Part shown: positions 7,484 to 15,827 of the stretch, one piece after another
Numbering within the stretch: the first letter of the stretch is position 1
How the letters are laid out: each line of letters opens with the position of its first letter
Source of the DNA: Anaerolineaceae bacterium
GTDB lineage: Bacteria; Chloroflexota; Anaerolineae; Aggregatilineales; Phototrophicaceae
Assembly (NCBI GenBank): GCA_016124855.1
Contig: WGMX01000035.1
Span: 1-64,000 of the forward strand
DNA: 64,000 nucleotides
Reading direction: 5' to 3'
Translations under genes and position numbers: made by a program
The notes under the pieces: model-generated
What the model saw: the letters and a program-made list of their open reading frames with translations, nothing else
The model's database searches: none
What the model was told of the DNA's origin: nothing

Positions 7484-9070
7484 TTAGGATTTGACCTTAG
7501 CATTCATCACGACAACATGTTCATCGCGGCGTGCCGACCATTCAATGCGGTTGCTCACGCCATAGAAATCCGGCTGCATATACAGGAACAGCCACGGCGG
7601 ATCATCATGCATCACCTGAAGCATTTCGTTGATGACTTCACGCTCTTTTGCCGGATCGTGGATGTCTGCCAAGCTGTCCCACAGTTCGAACCACTTAGGA
7701 TTTGACCATCCGGTGTAGTTGGTGGAAGCATCCGGTGACGGCAAATCGGACATGTCGTAAATCGCGCTCCATGTGTCACCACCTGTGCCGAGGAAGAACA
7801 GTGGGCCGACTTTGTGTTGGCGCACCAGCGGCACGTAGTCCGAACTCCAATCCTTGATTTCCAGATTGATCTTGAGACCGACATCACTTAGATACTGGGC
7901 AATCGCCTGTACCACTGCCGCATCGTTCAGGTAACGTCCGCGCGGCCCTTGGAAGGTGATCTCGAAGCGTGTACCGTCCTCTTTACGAGGATAGCCCGCT
8001 GCGTCCAACAGTTCTTCAGCTTTCTTCGGATCATACGGATACGGTTCAAGATTCGGGTTTCCGTTGGGTGGATTGACCATGCTGGCGGCACGGGTACATT
8101 CTGTGCCGAGCAGCGTCTTACAAATCGTCGGGACATCAACAGCGTACTGCAAAGCCACGCGTACATCTGTCTTTTGAATGGCATCACCGCCCGGAAGTGC
8201 TGCGAACTCCGGCGCGAGATTGAAGCCGACATAGATGCGCCGTGTACCCTGAACTGCGTCCACCATCGCGCTGCCAGAATTGTTGATGGCTTCTACCTGA
8301 TCGGCAGGCACGTTGCTGATAATATCGACGTTGCCCGCCAGCAATTCCGCCACGCGGGTTGATGCTTCGGGGATTACGCGCCAGATCAGACGGTCAAAAT
8401 TGGGTGTGAACAGTTTGAAACCGTCATACTTTTCCAGTTCAACATAATCGTCCTTGACGCGGTTGACGAACTTATACGGGCCGGAACCGATGGGGGTTTC
8501 CGCTGCTTGCTCCAGAGTCATCTTTTCATACGAGTCTTTACAATGGATGCCGACTTCTGCGATCAAACCCAAGGCGATTGACTGGTAGCGCTTCATGATA
8601 ATGGTGACATCCAACGGCCCATCGACCCGTACATCGGAGTAGCTAATCGCGTCCAGCACGAAGCCCGCCGTGTTGCCGGTGAACTTGTTGTCGGGGTTAG
8701 CGGCACGTTGGAAGGTGTAAGCAACATCTTCAGCCGTCAGCGCTTCACCATCGTGACATGTCAAACCTTCATTTAAGGTGAAAGTCAGTTCTTTGCCATC
8801 CTCAGAAAGTTTGGATGACTTCGCAAGGTAGGGAATAATTGTGCCATTGTCATCAACAGTGTACAGCGAACCAAAAATGTGTTCGCTAACATTAGCCTCG
8901 GCACGGGAATTAACATTTGACGGATCAAAAGTATCGACATCAACGCTCTGGGCAATTACCAGTGTTTTCTCGTCTGGTGCAGTTTGGGCACGGACGACGA
9001 ACGGAAGGGCGACCAGAAGCATGGCTGATAACGTCAGCAGTTTACTTATTTTTGAGAAGTTACGGGGCAT
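7484..9070 (-). CDS. ABC transporter substrate-binding protein, family 5 (SBP_bac_5)
   Basis: Extracytoplasmic solute receptor of 528 residues. A signal peptide (KLLTLSAMLLVALPFVVRAQ) is cleaved near AQ-TAP; no lipobox cysteine is visible. The mature part has the family-5 pattern: VDTFDPSNVNSRAEANVSEH near the start, GLTCHDGEALTAEDVAYTF, and PWLFLYMQPDFYGVSN near the C-terminus. Such proteins bind peptides, oligosaccharides, opines or nickel complexes, so the family does not define the ligand. The ATG at 9070 follows TAGGAGTTTGAGCA. It is the first gene of the importer block, followed by both permeases. Confidence 0.95.
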   Translation of the reverse strand: MPRNFSKISKLLTLSAMLLVALPFVVRAQTAPDEKTLVIAQSVDVDTFDPSNVNSRAEANVSEHIFGSLYTVDDNGTIIPYLAKSSKLSEDGKELTFTLNEGLTCHDGEALTAEDVAYTFQRAANPDNKFTGNTAGFVLDAISYSDVRVDGPLDVTIIMKRYQSIALGLIAEVGIHCKDSYEKMTLEQAAETPIGSGPYKFVNRVKDDYVELEKYDGFKLFTPNFDRLIWRVIPEASTRVAELLAGNVDIISNVPADQVEAINNSGSAMVDAVQGTRRIYVGFNLAPEFAALPGGDAIQKTDVRVALQYAVDVPTICKTLLGTECTRAASMVNPPNGNPNLEPYPYDPKKAEELLDAAGYPRKEDGTRFEITFQGPRGRYLNDAAVVQAIAQYLSDVGLKINLEIKDWSSDYVPLVRQHKVGPLFFLGTGGDTWSAIYDMSDLPSPDASTNYTGWSNPKWFELWDSLADIHDPAKEREVINEMLQVMHDDPPWLFLYMQPDFYGVSNRIEWSARRDEHVVVMNAKVKS

Positions 9071-9155
9071 TGCTCAAACTCCTATAAACCTAAACTATGC
9101 CGGGCGAAAAGGTAAATTAAACGGGTCGTGGCAATAAATGTCTCCTTTTTTGAAC

Positions 9156-10208
9156 TTATGAAATAGGGTCATAATGACCAAATTCGGACGGTAAAACACT
9201 CGCAATGGTGACACTTCGCGCCTCTCGGCTGGAAATTGCACAGGCTTCAACCATCGCCAACGACATCAGGTGATCCCTGCCGCTGCATTGCAACGGCTCA
9301 CCATCTATCACACAATTAAGGAATGCCTCAAGGAGTCCGCTGGTTTCGGTAATCCACATCTCATGAGGCGGCAGCGGTATTTCGTTTAAGGTGGGTTCGG
9401 CCTGTTGGGCAAAGAATAACTTGCCGAATTGATCCTGCTGGCTGACGACGCCGTTGGTGCAGTCGGTACGCCATTCAAAGCGCGGCTCGGCCCAACCACT
9501 TTGCCAAGTCCCCTGATAGTTGACAATCATGCCTTTATCGAAGGTGATAATTGCAGCGACGTTGGCATCACTCTGGTACATGCTCCATGGTGGATTCCAT
9601 GTTTGAGCTTGAATCAGCACCGGCTCTTGCCCATAAATATAGCGCATCAAGTCAAAGTGATGAATCGACTGTTCCCACAACATCGGTTGATCCATCGTCA
9701 GTGGATATTTATTCAGATCAGCACGGTTGCCATCACGGTAACGTTCGTATGTGAAGCGTCCAAAACTGGCTTTGCCCACAATCCCATCACCCAATAAGCG
9801 CATCACTTCTTTGGTCACCGCCAGATAGCGAAAGTTTAGGCCGACCATCAGCGGAACATTTGCGGCCTCAGCGATGCTCACCAAATGCGCGGCTTCTTCA
9901 ACGGTCAGAGCCAACGGCTTCTCTACTAGCATCGGAATGCCACGCTCAGTCGCTGCCCGTATTTGGCTCTCGCGCCCAATTGGCGGGTTAGCGAGAACCA
10001 ATGCTTGGGCATCCGGTAAAGCTGCTAAAGCGTCCTCGGTTGATTTGAAGGTTGGTCGTTCGCCGTACTGTGCTGCCATCCGTTCACAGGCCGCTGGATT
10101 AGGATCGGCATAGGCGATAATCTCGCAGCGTGGAGAACGGGTCAGCACTTCCGCCCAGTAGCGTCCACGCACGCCTAATCCCGCTAAGACGACTTTTAGA
10201 GGTGTCAT
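9156..10208 (-). CDS. Gfo/Idh/MocA family oxidoreductase (second copy)
   Basis: A 350-residue NAD(P)-dependent dehydrogenase. The Rossmann start is VVLAGLGVRGRYWAEVL, EKPLALT lies near 95-101, and the C-terminal domain contains EQSIHHFDLMRYIYG with the candidate catalytic histidine. It probably oxidises a sugar, inositol or related hydroxyl group. Its start ATG lies 2 bp downstream of the epimerase stop, so the two genes are co-transcribed and probably act in sequence. It differs from the 2765-3832 paralogue throughout and is not a recent duplicate. Confidence 0.93.
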   Translation of the reverse strand: MTPLKVVLAGLGVRGRYWAEVLTRSPRCEIIAYADPNPAACERMAAQYGERPTFKSTEDALAALPDAQALVLANPPIGRESQIRAATERGIPMLVEKPLALTVEEAAHLVSIAEAANVPLMVGLNFRYLAVTKEVMRLLGDGIVGKASFGRFTYERYRDGNRADLNKYPLTMDQPMLWEQSIHHFDLMRYIYGQEPVLIQAQTWNPPWSMYQSDANVAAIITFDKGMIVNYQGTWQSGWAEPRFEWRTDCTNGVVSQQDQFGKLFFAQQAEPTLNEIPLPPHEMWITETSGLLEAFLNCVIDGEPLQCSGRDHLMSLAMVEACAISSREARSVTIASVLPSEFGHYDPIS

Positions 10209-10210
10209 GA

Positions 10211-11164
10211 CTACATTACCTCGTTGTGTTGATGCTCAAGTGCCTGCCGAATACCATCCTCAAAGGATGTCCAACCCGTAAACCCAGTTTCCTCCTGCAA
10301 GCGTTCATTGCTGAGATACCCTCGACGTGTCAGCAAAGGTATATCTGGATTACTGCCTTCGCGTATTTCAAGTTCAACTTGTGACATCAACTTGTGAATA
10401 ACCATCGCAATCTCTAAGGGCGACAGCACTTGCTCCGAAGCGACGTTATAAAGTGCATGATTAAGCGTTGCTTGCTTCAATAAGGCCACAACTGCTGCGC
10501 CAACATCCGGCGCGAACGTCCAATCACGCGCGGGATCATCCTCATAAACGGTGATTTTGCCGGTTTGGGTCGCTTGCTGAATCAACTTCGCCACCAGACT
10601 CACACGTGGACGGGTTGAACGGGGCTGCTCATCTGGCCCATAAATGTTGCTTAACCTTATGGTTGCCACATCACGTTCATATTCGGAACATAGTGTTCCA
10701 ATCAGTGATTCCATTGTTTGTTTGGCAACTGCATATAAACCCATCGGTGCGGTTGGCATTGTTTCGCTCACCGCCCCCGCCTCTGTAGCTGCATAAACCG
10801 CGCTCGAACTAATGCTTAAAAAATGGCCTATGTTATGGCTATCTGCCCACTCCAAAATTGATAAGAGTGGGTCAATATTCGCACGCAAATTGGCTTCTGG
10901 TGTTTGTCCCAGTTCTTCAGGAGAAGCGGTAATCGCTGCGCCGTGAACCACCGCATCCACTTCAAAAGGGGGTACATCCCTGCTATCTGTTTGCACAAAT
11001 GTTACGTTGTCACCCCACCGCTTAACCCACTTGGCTTGCACTGCCGGGTCAAACTGCCGATCAACCGCGATCACTTGCCAGTTATCTTGGAGCAAGGCTT
11101 GCATGATGCTGCCGCACACAAACCCACCTGCGCCAGTAATTAACACACGAGAAGAGGAACTCAT
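10211..11164 (-). CDS. NAD-dependent epimerase/dehydratase family protein
   Basis: Extended SDR of 317 residues. The glycine motif TGAGGFVCG is at about 9-17, an SISSSAVYAATE segment holds the catalytic serine, and the Y-x-x-x-K motif is YAVAK. The RLSNIYGPDEQPRS segment is typical of sugar-nucleotide or aldonate-type epimerases and dehydrogenases. The C-terminal NERLQEETGFTGWTSFEDGI is the usual ending of the family. Its ATG overlaps the GntR stop (ATGA), so it is translated from the repressor message. It is expected to modify a sugar-like moiety. Confidence 0.92.
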   Translation of the reverse strand: MSSSSRVLITGAGGFVCGSIMQALLQDNWQVIAVDRQFDPAVQAKWVKRWGDNVTFVQTDSRDVPPFEVDAVVHGAAITASPEELGQTPEANLRANIDPLLSILEWADSHNIGHFLSISSSAVYAATEAGAVSETMPTAPMGLYAVAKQTMESLIGTLCSEYERDVATIRLSNIYGPDEQPRSTRPRVSLVAKLIQQATQTGKITVYEDDPARDWTFAPDVGAAVVALLKQATLNHALYNVASEQVLSPLEIAMVIHKLMSQVELEIREGSNPDIPLLTRRGYLSNERLQEETGFTGWTSFEDGIRQALEHQHNEVM

Positions 11165-11841
11165 CGAATATCGCCACCTTCCCCGTCGTCATGCCAACCT
11201 TCGGCAATCAATTCACCAGAAGCGGCTACGTGGGCTTTCATCAATTCGACTGCTTTATCAACATCGCCTGCTTCAATGGCATCAATAATCGGTACGTGAT
11301 TATAAGCAATTTTCTTGAGATCGCTGTTACGCCGGTTGAGTAACGCCATCACCTGCCGCACCCGAAGTGAAACCACACTCCAACTGGTCAGCAGCAAACT
11401 GTGTCCGCTGAGTTCGATCAGCGTGTCATGGAATTCGCGGTCAATTTGGTTGACTTGTTTGATGTCGTTGGCTTCAGCCGCCGCCAGCATGTCTTGGAAG
11501 CATTTCCGCAAACGGGCGACATGCTCAGGGTTATTCTGCTCAATCATCCGGCGGATAGCGAAGGTTTCAAGTACGCTGCGGAGGCTGTAAAGTTCCTCAA
11601 TATCGGTTTTCGTCAATCGGCGAACGGTTGTACCGTGATAGGGAACCGTTTCCGCTAACCCCTCGGTACTCAAAATTTGCAGCGCCTCGCGTAAAGGCGC
11701 ACGACTCACGCCGAGACTGGTTGCGAGATCAGTCTCGATAAGCTGCTGTCCCGGTTTAAACTCGCCTGTGATGATGGCCTCGCGCAGCGCGTCCAGCACA
11801 CGATCTCGAAGCGAACGATTTTCAATATGGTTCAAAGTCAT
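11161..11841 (-). CDS. GntR family transcriptional regulator, FadR/FCD subfamily
   Basis: Regulator of 226 residues. The winged helix-turn-helix spans about residues 8-75 (LREAIITGEFKPGQQLIETD, then LGVSRAPLREALQILSTEGL). An all-helical FCD effector domain follows (about 83-210), with YSLRSVLETFAIRRM and REFHDTLIELSGHSLLLTSW contributing the usual metal/acid-binding histidines. FCD regulators normally repress catabolic operons and are released by a small organic acid or similar ligand. It starts 58 bp from the palindrome at 11899-11910 and faces the DUF4438 operon, so it probably controls both directions. Confidence 0.95.
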   Translation of the reverse strand: MTLNHIENRSLRDRVLDALREAIITGEFKPGQQLIETDLATSLGVSRAPLREALQILSTEGLAETVPYHGTTVRRLTKTDIEELYSLRSVLETFAIRRMIEQNNPEHVARLRKCFQDMLAAAEANDIKQVNQIDREFHDTLIELSGHSLLLTSWSVVSLRVRQVMALLNRRNSDLKKIAYNHVPIIDAIEAGDVDKAVELMKAHVAASGELIAEGWHDDGEGGDIR

Positions 11842-11861
11842 AATTGGATTTTTTCAATTGC

Positions 11862-11890
11862 TTGACAAGCTATTGCGACAAACTTATAAT
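11862..11890 (+). promoter_or_regulatory. Sigma-70 promoter of the DUF4438 operon
   Basis: TTGACA at 11862-11867, a 17-bp spacer, and TATAAT at 11885-11890: both boxes match consensus at optimal spacing. The predicted start point is near 11897, giving a leader of about 78 nt before the ATG at 11975. Confidence 0.88.
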
Positions 11891-11898
11891 CGCCAGAA

Positions 11899-11910
11899 AT
11901 TGTCGACAAT
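11899..11910. promoter_or_regulatory. Candidate GntR/FCD operator
   Basis: Perfect 12-bp palindrome ATTGTCGACAAT, placed over the predicted transcription start. The TTGTC/GACAA half-site type is known for FCD regulators. Further GACAA half-sites lie at 11864-11868 and 11877-11881 within the promoter. The position implies repression by blocking initiation. Confidence 0.8.
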
Positions 11911-11974
11911 CGACAGACGACAGACTGACAGGATTATAGAAAGCACATGTCTATGTGTCAAGGAATCCACAAAA

Positions 11975-12841
11975 ATGCCTCTCAAAACAAATGAATCACA
12001 ACTGGTAGAGATTGCGGTTACAGGGACGATTAGCCCGCCGACCCTGCGTTATCCCGGTTATACACTGGATGACAAAGGTGTAGGGCGTGTGCTGCCGGGG
12101 ATGTCTGGTGTCGTGTATAACGCGCGGGTTGGCGACCCGGCTTTTGGTTGGGCGGGTGATCACGTCGAACCGGGAGTTTCGATTGCCAATTCCGACAATG
12201 CGCCTGAGTTCGCGCTGCATTACCTGACGTGTATGGGCAATAAAGCGGTCGTGACCAGCGGATTGGCGAAGGGAGCGGAAGGCATCGTCACCGGCGAACA
12301 TGCACGTATCTTGGTGGATTTTTCGCCGGAGGTACATGACTTGCTGTGCGTAGGCGACTCAATCCAGATTATCGCCTGCGGACGTGGTTTGGAACTGACT
12401 GATTATCCACAAATTGTATTGAAAAAGTGCAGTCCGCAGTTGATTAACGGCATTCCATTTGAAGTCATCAGTGGCACCAAAATCCGTGTGCCGGTGACAA
12501 CCGTTTTGCCACCACGCATTATGGGTTCGGGTGCGGAACTCAACTCCGAGTACGTTGACCAAGATTTGATGTCCGGTGACCGCGCATTAATGGCGGAACT
12601 GGGCATCGACCAGATGAAACTTGGTGATCTGGTGGTTATTCCTGATGCCGACCACCGTTTCGGGCGTACTTACCGTAAAGGTGCGGTGACGATTGCGCTG
12701 TGCATTCACGGCGACTCGGTCATGATCGGGCATGGTCCGGGTATTCTGACGTTGATGACCTGCCCCGAACCATGTATTGAATGGGTGATTGACCCCAAAG
12801 CGAATATTGCAAGTTACCTCAACATTCGGGAGATAGCATGA
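11975..12841 (+). CDS. DUF4438 domain protein, first paralogue
   Basis: Protein of 288 residues covering a DUF4438 domain over its whole length; I know of no assigned biochemical function. Visible landmarks are SGVVYNARVGDPAFGWAGDH, GVSIANSD, VTSGLAKGAEGIVTGEH, VTTVLPPRIMGSG and HGDSVMIGHGPGILTLMTC. The start is placed at ATG 11975, after AAGGA with 10-bp spacing and downstream of the promoter; an upstream in-frame ATG (11768) lies within the regulator gene and before the promoter. It is the first gene of the plus-strand operon and overlaps the next gene by ATGA. The paired copies suggest a heteromeric enzyme. Confidence 0.85.
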   Translation: MPLKTNESQLVEIAVTGTISPPTLRYPGYTLDDKGVGRVLPGMSGVVYNARVGDPAFGWAGDHVEPGVSIANSDNAPEFALHYLTCMGNKAVVTSGLAKGAEGIVTGEHARILVDFSPEVHDLLCVGDSIQIIACGRGLELTDYPQIVLKKCSPQLINGIPFEVISGTKIRVPVTTVLPPRIMGSGAELNSEYVDQDLMSGDRALMAELGIDQMKLGDLVVIPDADHRFGRTYRKGAVTIALCIHGDSVMIGHGPGILTLMTCPEPCIEWVIDPKANIASYLNIREIA

Positions 12842-13719
12842 ACGTCCGATCCAACTCTGACAAACTGGTCGCTGTTTCAGTGATGGGGCAGATTGCCTCA
12901 CCCGGTTTCCCCGGCCTGCCCGCCGAACCTTATCGGTTGGATGCCAACGGTAAGCCATTCTTGCTGCCCACTTATGGCGGCATCGTCTACAACGTATCGA
13001 TTGGTGACTCAGCTTATGGATGGCTGGCGGACACCATTCACCCCGGCGTGAGTATCTCGCTCAAAGATGATGTGGGTAATCGCGGCCTGAATTTATTCGC
13101 CTGTGTGGGCAATGTAGCCATCGTGATGAGTGGCGATGCCAAAGGCACACGAGGGGTTGTCACCGGCAAGTCGGGACGCTTCTCCGAACAGGTCATCATC
13201 CACTTTGACAAAGAAGCCCGCAAGAAGATGGCGATTGGCGACAAGATCAACATCAAGTCGATTGGTGTGGGCATGGAACTGGCCGATCACCCCGACATCA
13301 AACTCAAAAGCTGCGCACCGGAGTTTCTTGAAAACTTGGAAGTGACAACGGGTTCAGATGGTAAGTTGAATGTGCCGGTAGTGGGTGTCGTGCCACCGCA
13401 CATATTGGGTTCGGGCGCGGGGTTAACCAGCGAGGGCGGTTCGCTGCATATCCAAACGGCTGATAAAGAAGCCTTAAAAGAAGCCAAACTCGATCAACTT
13501 AAACTCGGTGACGTGGTGGCGCTGTTGGATTACGACAGCAGTTGGAATCATGGTTATTTACGTGGGGCAATAGGCATCGGGGTGATTGGTCAGGGTGACA
13601 GCCCGCGCGCCGGACACGGCCCCGGTATCACACTGCTGATGACCTCTGCCCAAAACGGAATCAATCCGATGGTCACACCGGGGGTAAACCTAAAGAGTGT
13701 ATTTAATCTGCAAGACTGA
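12838..13719 (+). CDS. DUF4438 domain protein, second paralogue
   Basis: Protein of 293 residues, paralogous to the preceding gene along its full length. Shared blocks are GGIVYNVSIGDSAYGWLADT against SGVVYNARVGDPAFGWAGDH, VMSGDAKGTRGVVTGKSGRF, VVGVVPPHILGSGAGLTSE, and a C-terminal GDSPRAGHGPGITLLMTSA. Length and motif order are kept, so both copies look functional. The GDS and GHGPG motifs near the C-terminus are conserved in both and may be part of an active or binding site; that is inference. Translation is coupled to the first copy by a 4-bp overlap. Confidence 0.85.
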   Translation: MNVRSNSDKLVAVSVMGQIASPGFPGLPAEPYRLDANGKPFLLPTYGGIVYNVSIGDSAYGWLADTIHPGVSISLKDDVGNRGLNLFACVGNVAIVMSGDAKGTRGVVTGKSGRFSEQVIIHFDKEARKKMAIGDKINIKSIGVGMELADHPDIKLKSCAPEFLENLEVTTGSDGKLNVPVVGVVPPHILGSGAGLTSEGGSLHIQTADKEALKEAKLDQLKLGDVVALLDYDSSWNHGYLRGAIGIGVIGQGDSPRAGHGPGITLLMTSAQNGINPMVTPGVNLKSVFNLQD

Positions 13720-13721
13720 CT

Positions 13722-13762
13722 ACCTCACCCCTAGCCCCTCTCCGCACGCAGAGAGGGGAACA
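13722..13762. repeat. Family A repeat, copy 4 (reverse orientation)
   Basis: CCTCACCCCTAGCCCCTCTC arm, short loop, GAGAGGGGAAC arm; stem CCCCTCTC/GAGAGGGG. Sits between the second DUF4438 gene and the VOC gene within the operon. Confidence 0.8.
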
Positions 13763-13803
13763 AAACAGGTGAGATTTCTGGATATAAATAAGACGGAGCA
13801 ATG

Positions 13804-14268
13804 ATGGATAAACCATACATCAAGCACATGGCGTTCGCGGTGAAGGATGCCAAAGCCGCACTCGGTACGTATCAGAATTTGTTAGGCGTAGGGCTGAACG
13901 CGAAAATCGACGATTTCCCCAAGTCACGCAACCGTGTCGCTCAATTTTGGGTTGGCGATGTCGAATATCAACTGTGCCAATCGTTGGATGAAGGCGGACG
14001 CTTCGACAAGTGGATTAAAGAACGCGGTTACGAAGGGCTGCACCACATTTGCTACGCCGTGCCGGATATTGATAAGGCACTGGAGGAAGCCCAAGCCAAA
14101 GGGGCGACGCTCAAAGAATGCAGCGCGTGTAAGGTCAAAGGCAGCCATGTTCACCCTGAAGGTTGGGTGGCCTTCCTTGACCAAGAAGCGGGCGGGATTG
14201 AACTGGAATTGATGCAAGTTTATACACCGGAACAACTGGAAGAATACAAGAAGGTCAAGGGAATCTGA
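13804..14268 (+). CDS. VOC (glyoxalase/methylmalonyl-CoA epimerase-like) family protein
   Basis: Metal-dependent vicinal-oxygen-chelate protein of about 154 residues with two beta-alpha-beta-beta-beta modules. The first is IKHMAFAVKDAKAALGTYQN, with a ligand histidine near residue 8; the second is LHHICYAVPDIDKALEEAQ, with a second histidine. The C-terminal GGIELELMQ holds the glutamate ligand. The arrangement resembles methylmalonyl-CoA epimerase-like proteins. ATG 13804 is chosen over 13801 because GGAG at 13795-13798 is too close to the first. It is the third gene of the operon and ends 3 bp before the dehydrogenase; it may epimerise or isomerise an intermediate. Confidence 0.9.
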   Translation: MDKPYIKHMAFAVKDAKAALGTYQNLLGVGLNAKIDDFPKSRNRVAQFWVGDVEYQLCQSLDEGGRFDKWIKERGYEGLHHICYAVPDIDKALEEAQAKGATLKECSACKVKGSHVHPEGWVAFLDQEAGGIELELMQVYTPEQLEEYKKVKGI

Positions 14269-14271
14269 GCG

Positions 14272-15339
14272 ATGCCCATCACACTGGTTCGCGTTCCTGT
14301 TGACGCGCTGGAAACCTTTACCTACAACGTGTTTCGGGCGTTGGGTGTGCCAGAAGATGAAGCGCGGCGCTGTACGCGTGGCTTGATCGAAAGTGAACTC
14401 CACTGCTTGCCGGGTCAAGGGCAAGGGGTGCGGCGCTTGCCCGTTTACCGCGAACGGATTACGAACGGTTGGATTATCCCCGGCGCACCCTACGAGATCG
14501 TCAAGGAAAGTCCGGCACTGGCATTGGTTGATGGTCACAATGGACTGGGTTCGGTGGTGGCGCAAAAGTCGATGGAACTGGCGGTCAAGAAGGCCAAGAT
14601 CAGCGGCATCGGCACAGTGATAGTCCGTAACAGCACTCACTTTGGCTCGGCAGCCGTTCCCGGTCGGCTGGCGCTGGAGCAGGATTGCATCGGCATCGTC
14701 ATGACCAACGCGGGGCCGGAAATGGCTCCTTGGGGTGCTGCGAGTGGTGTTGTGGGAACCAATCCTTGGGGCATCCTCGCGCCGACCGGTGGTGATTTTC
14801 CAGTGGTGTTGGACATCGCACTGACGACTGCGGGTAAGGGCATGATGCGCTGGTATGAACGTGAGGGCAAAAAGATGCCGCTCGATTGGGCGCTGACACC
14901 CGATGGTTACGAAACTGACGATCCGAGTGCGGCGATGCAAGGCTTCTTGCTGGGTATCGGTCAGCATAAAGGTTACGGCCTCTCAATGATGACCGATGTA
15001 CTGACGGGTGTGTTGGGCGGTGCTGGTTATGGACTCGCGCCCTATTCAAATCCGGCTAAACAAGATGTTTCGCACCTGTTTATCGCGCTGGATATTGAAT
15101 GGTTCATGCCGGTGAGCGAGTTCAAGGCACGAATGGACGACTTCATCAAGCAGATTAAATCCGCCAAGAAGTGTCCGGGATTTGATGAGATTTTGGTTCC
15201 CGGTGAGGTGGATTACCGCAGGGAGCAGGAATATCACAAGGATGGGGCGAAGCTGGACTCGGTGATTTTTGATGAGTTGGAAGCGCTAGCGAAGGATTTG
15301 AACATCGCATTTCCGTTTGAACGGGAAATAGTCACTTAA
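14272..15339 (+). CDS. Malate/L-lactate dehydrogenase family (Ldh_2) oxidoreductase
   Basis: NAD(P)-dependent dehydrogenase of 355 residues with the Ldh_2 (YlbC/AllD/DlgD-type) fold. Landmarks are the N-terminal PEDEARRCTRGLIESELHC, the catalytic-histidine region VRNSTHFGSAAVPGR, TNAGPEMAPWGA and GTNPWGILAP, and the C-terminal GQHKGYGLSMMTDVLTGVL. Family members reduce or oxidise 2-oxo/2-hydroxy acids, including ureidoglycolate, diketogulonate and sulfolactate. It follows the VOC gene by 3 bp. Because a dihydroorotase/allantoinase-like gene lies downstream, an AllD-like role was considered, but no allantoate amidohydrolase of the usual type is evident. Confidence 0.92.
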   Translation: MPITLVRVPVDALETFTYNVFRALGVPEDEARRCTRGLIESELHCLPGQGQGVRRLPVYRERITNGWIIPGAPYEIVKESPALALVDGHNGLGSVVAQKSMELAVKKAKISGIGTVIVRNSTHFGSAAVPGRLALEQDCIGIVMTNAGPEMAPWGAASGVVGTNPWGILAPTGGDFPVVLDIALTTAGKGMMRWYEREGKKMPLDWALTPDGYETDDPSAAMQGFLLGIGQHKGYGLSMMTDVLTGVLGGAGYGLAPYSNPAKQDVSHLFIALDIEWFMPVSEFKARMDDFIKQIKSAKKCPGFDEILVPGEVDYRREQEYHKDGAKLDSVIFDELEALAKDLNIAFPFEREIVT

Positions 15340-15351
15340 TAATGGTTATAC

Positions 15352-15412
15352 CGGACGCGATGTATCGCGTCCCTACTGTTCGTAGGGACGGCATACATGC
15401 CGTCCGGTTTGC
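15352..15412. repeat. Family E double palindrome
   Basis: Two hairpins: GGACGCGAT/ATCGCGTCC, then GGACGGCAT/ATGCCGTCC, joined by CCCTAC and GTAGGG, which can also pair. It lies directly after the Ldh_2 stop and could act as a transcript stabiliser or terminator. There is no T-tract. Confidence 0.75.
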
Positions 15413-15440
15413 TCGATTAAACTCGGTTGTGGCGGAAATT

Positions 15441-15822
15441 GCACAATTTGCATATTTTCCGCTGAAATGACAGGCGGATGTGAGGGAGCAAGGCGCTGAA
15501 TCGACAGAACATACAGCGTGGAAGTCCGGCTAAATCCGCTGAGTGCAGTGGATTTAAGGGAGAGACGCGCCGCGTGCATTTTGCACATTGTGCATTGGCG
15601 GATGTGAGAGAGTAAGTCGCCGAATCTGCAGTCGCAAGTTGCAAGCGGCAAGTTACAAGGCAAAACAAATACATTGAACCGCAAAGAATGTGTTGTAGGG
15701 GCGCACGGCTGTGCGCCTTAAGGAAATGCCCGTTATCGATAGCTGAAAAGTAGAGTAATTCATAAATGTAATTTTAGCACAAAAGTTCTTATATCGATGG
15801 TTCGGGTTTACAAACTTTTGAA
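15441..15822 (-). repeat. Right copy of the ~370-bp inverted repeat unit
   Basis: Reverse complement of 2338-2705, with matching blocks in mirrored order: ATTCAGCGCCTTGCTCCCTC (minus strand) near 15480-15505, through to a TTTACAAACTTTTG end at 15822. A family E palindrome (15695-15717) is present here but not in the left copy. The unit ends 5 bp before the M20 start codon. It fills the 15340-15827 spacer; no gene is seen there. Confidence 0.85.
15695..15717. repeat. Family E palindrome GTAGGGGCGCAC...
   Basis: GTAGGG followed by GGCGCAC/GTGCGCC around a 4-nt loop. Nested in the right inverted-repeat copy. The same core occurs in frame in the glycosyltransferase gene at 49542. Confidence 0.8.
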
Positions 15823-15827
15823 AGCAG

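Noticed and set aside
13924-14967. Minus-strand open frame of 347 codons opposite the VOC and Ldh_2 genes
   Set aside because: It is antisense to two genes with clear family motifs and is rich in R/H/Q/T typical of shadow frames.
2338-15822. Composite transposon bounded by insertion sequences
   Set aside because: The inverted repeats contain no transposase and no terminal repeats or target duplications could be identified.
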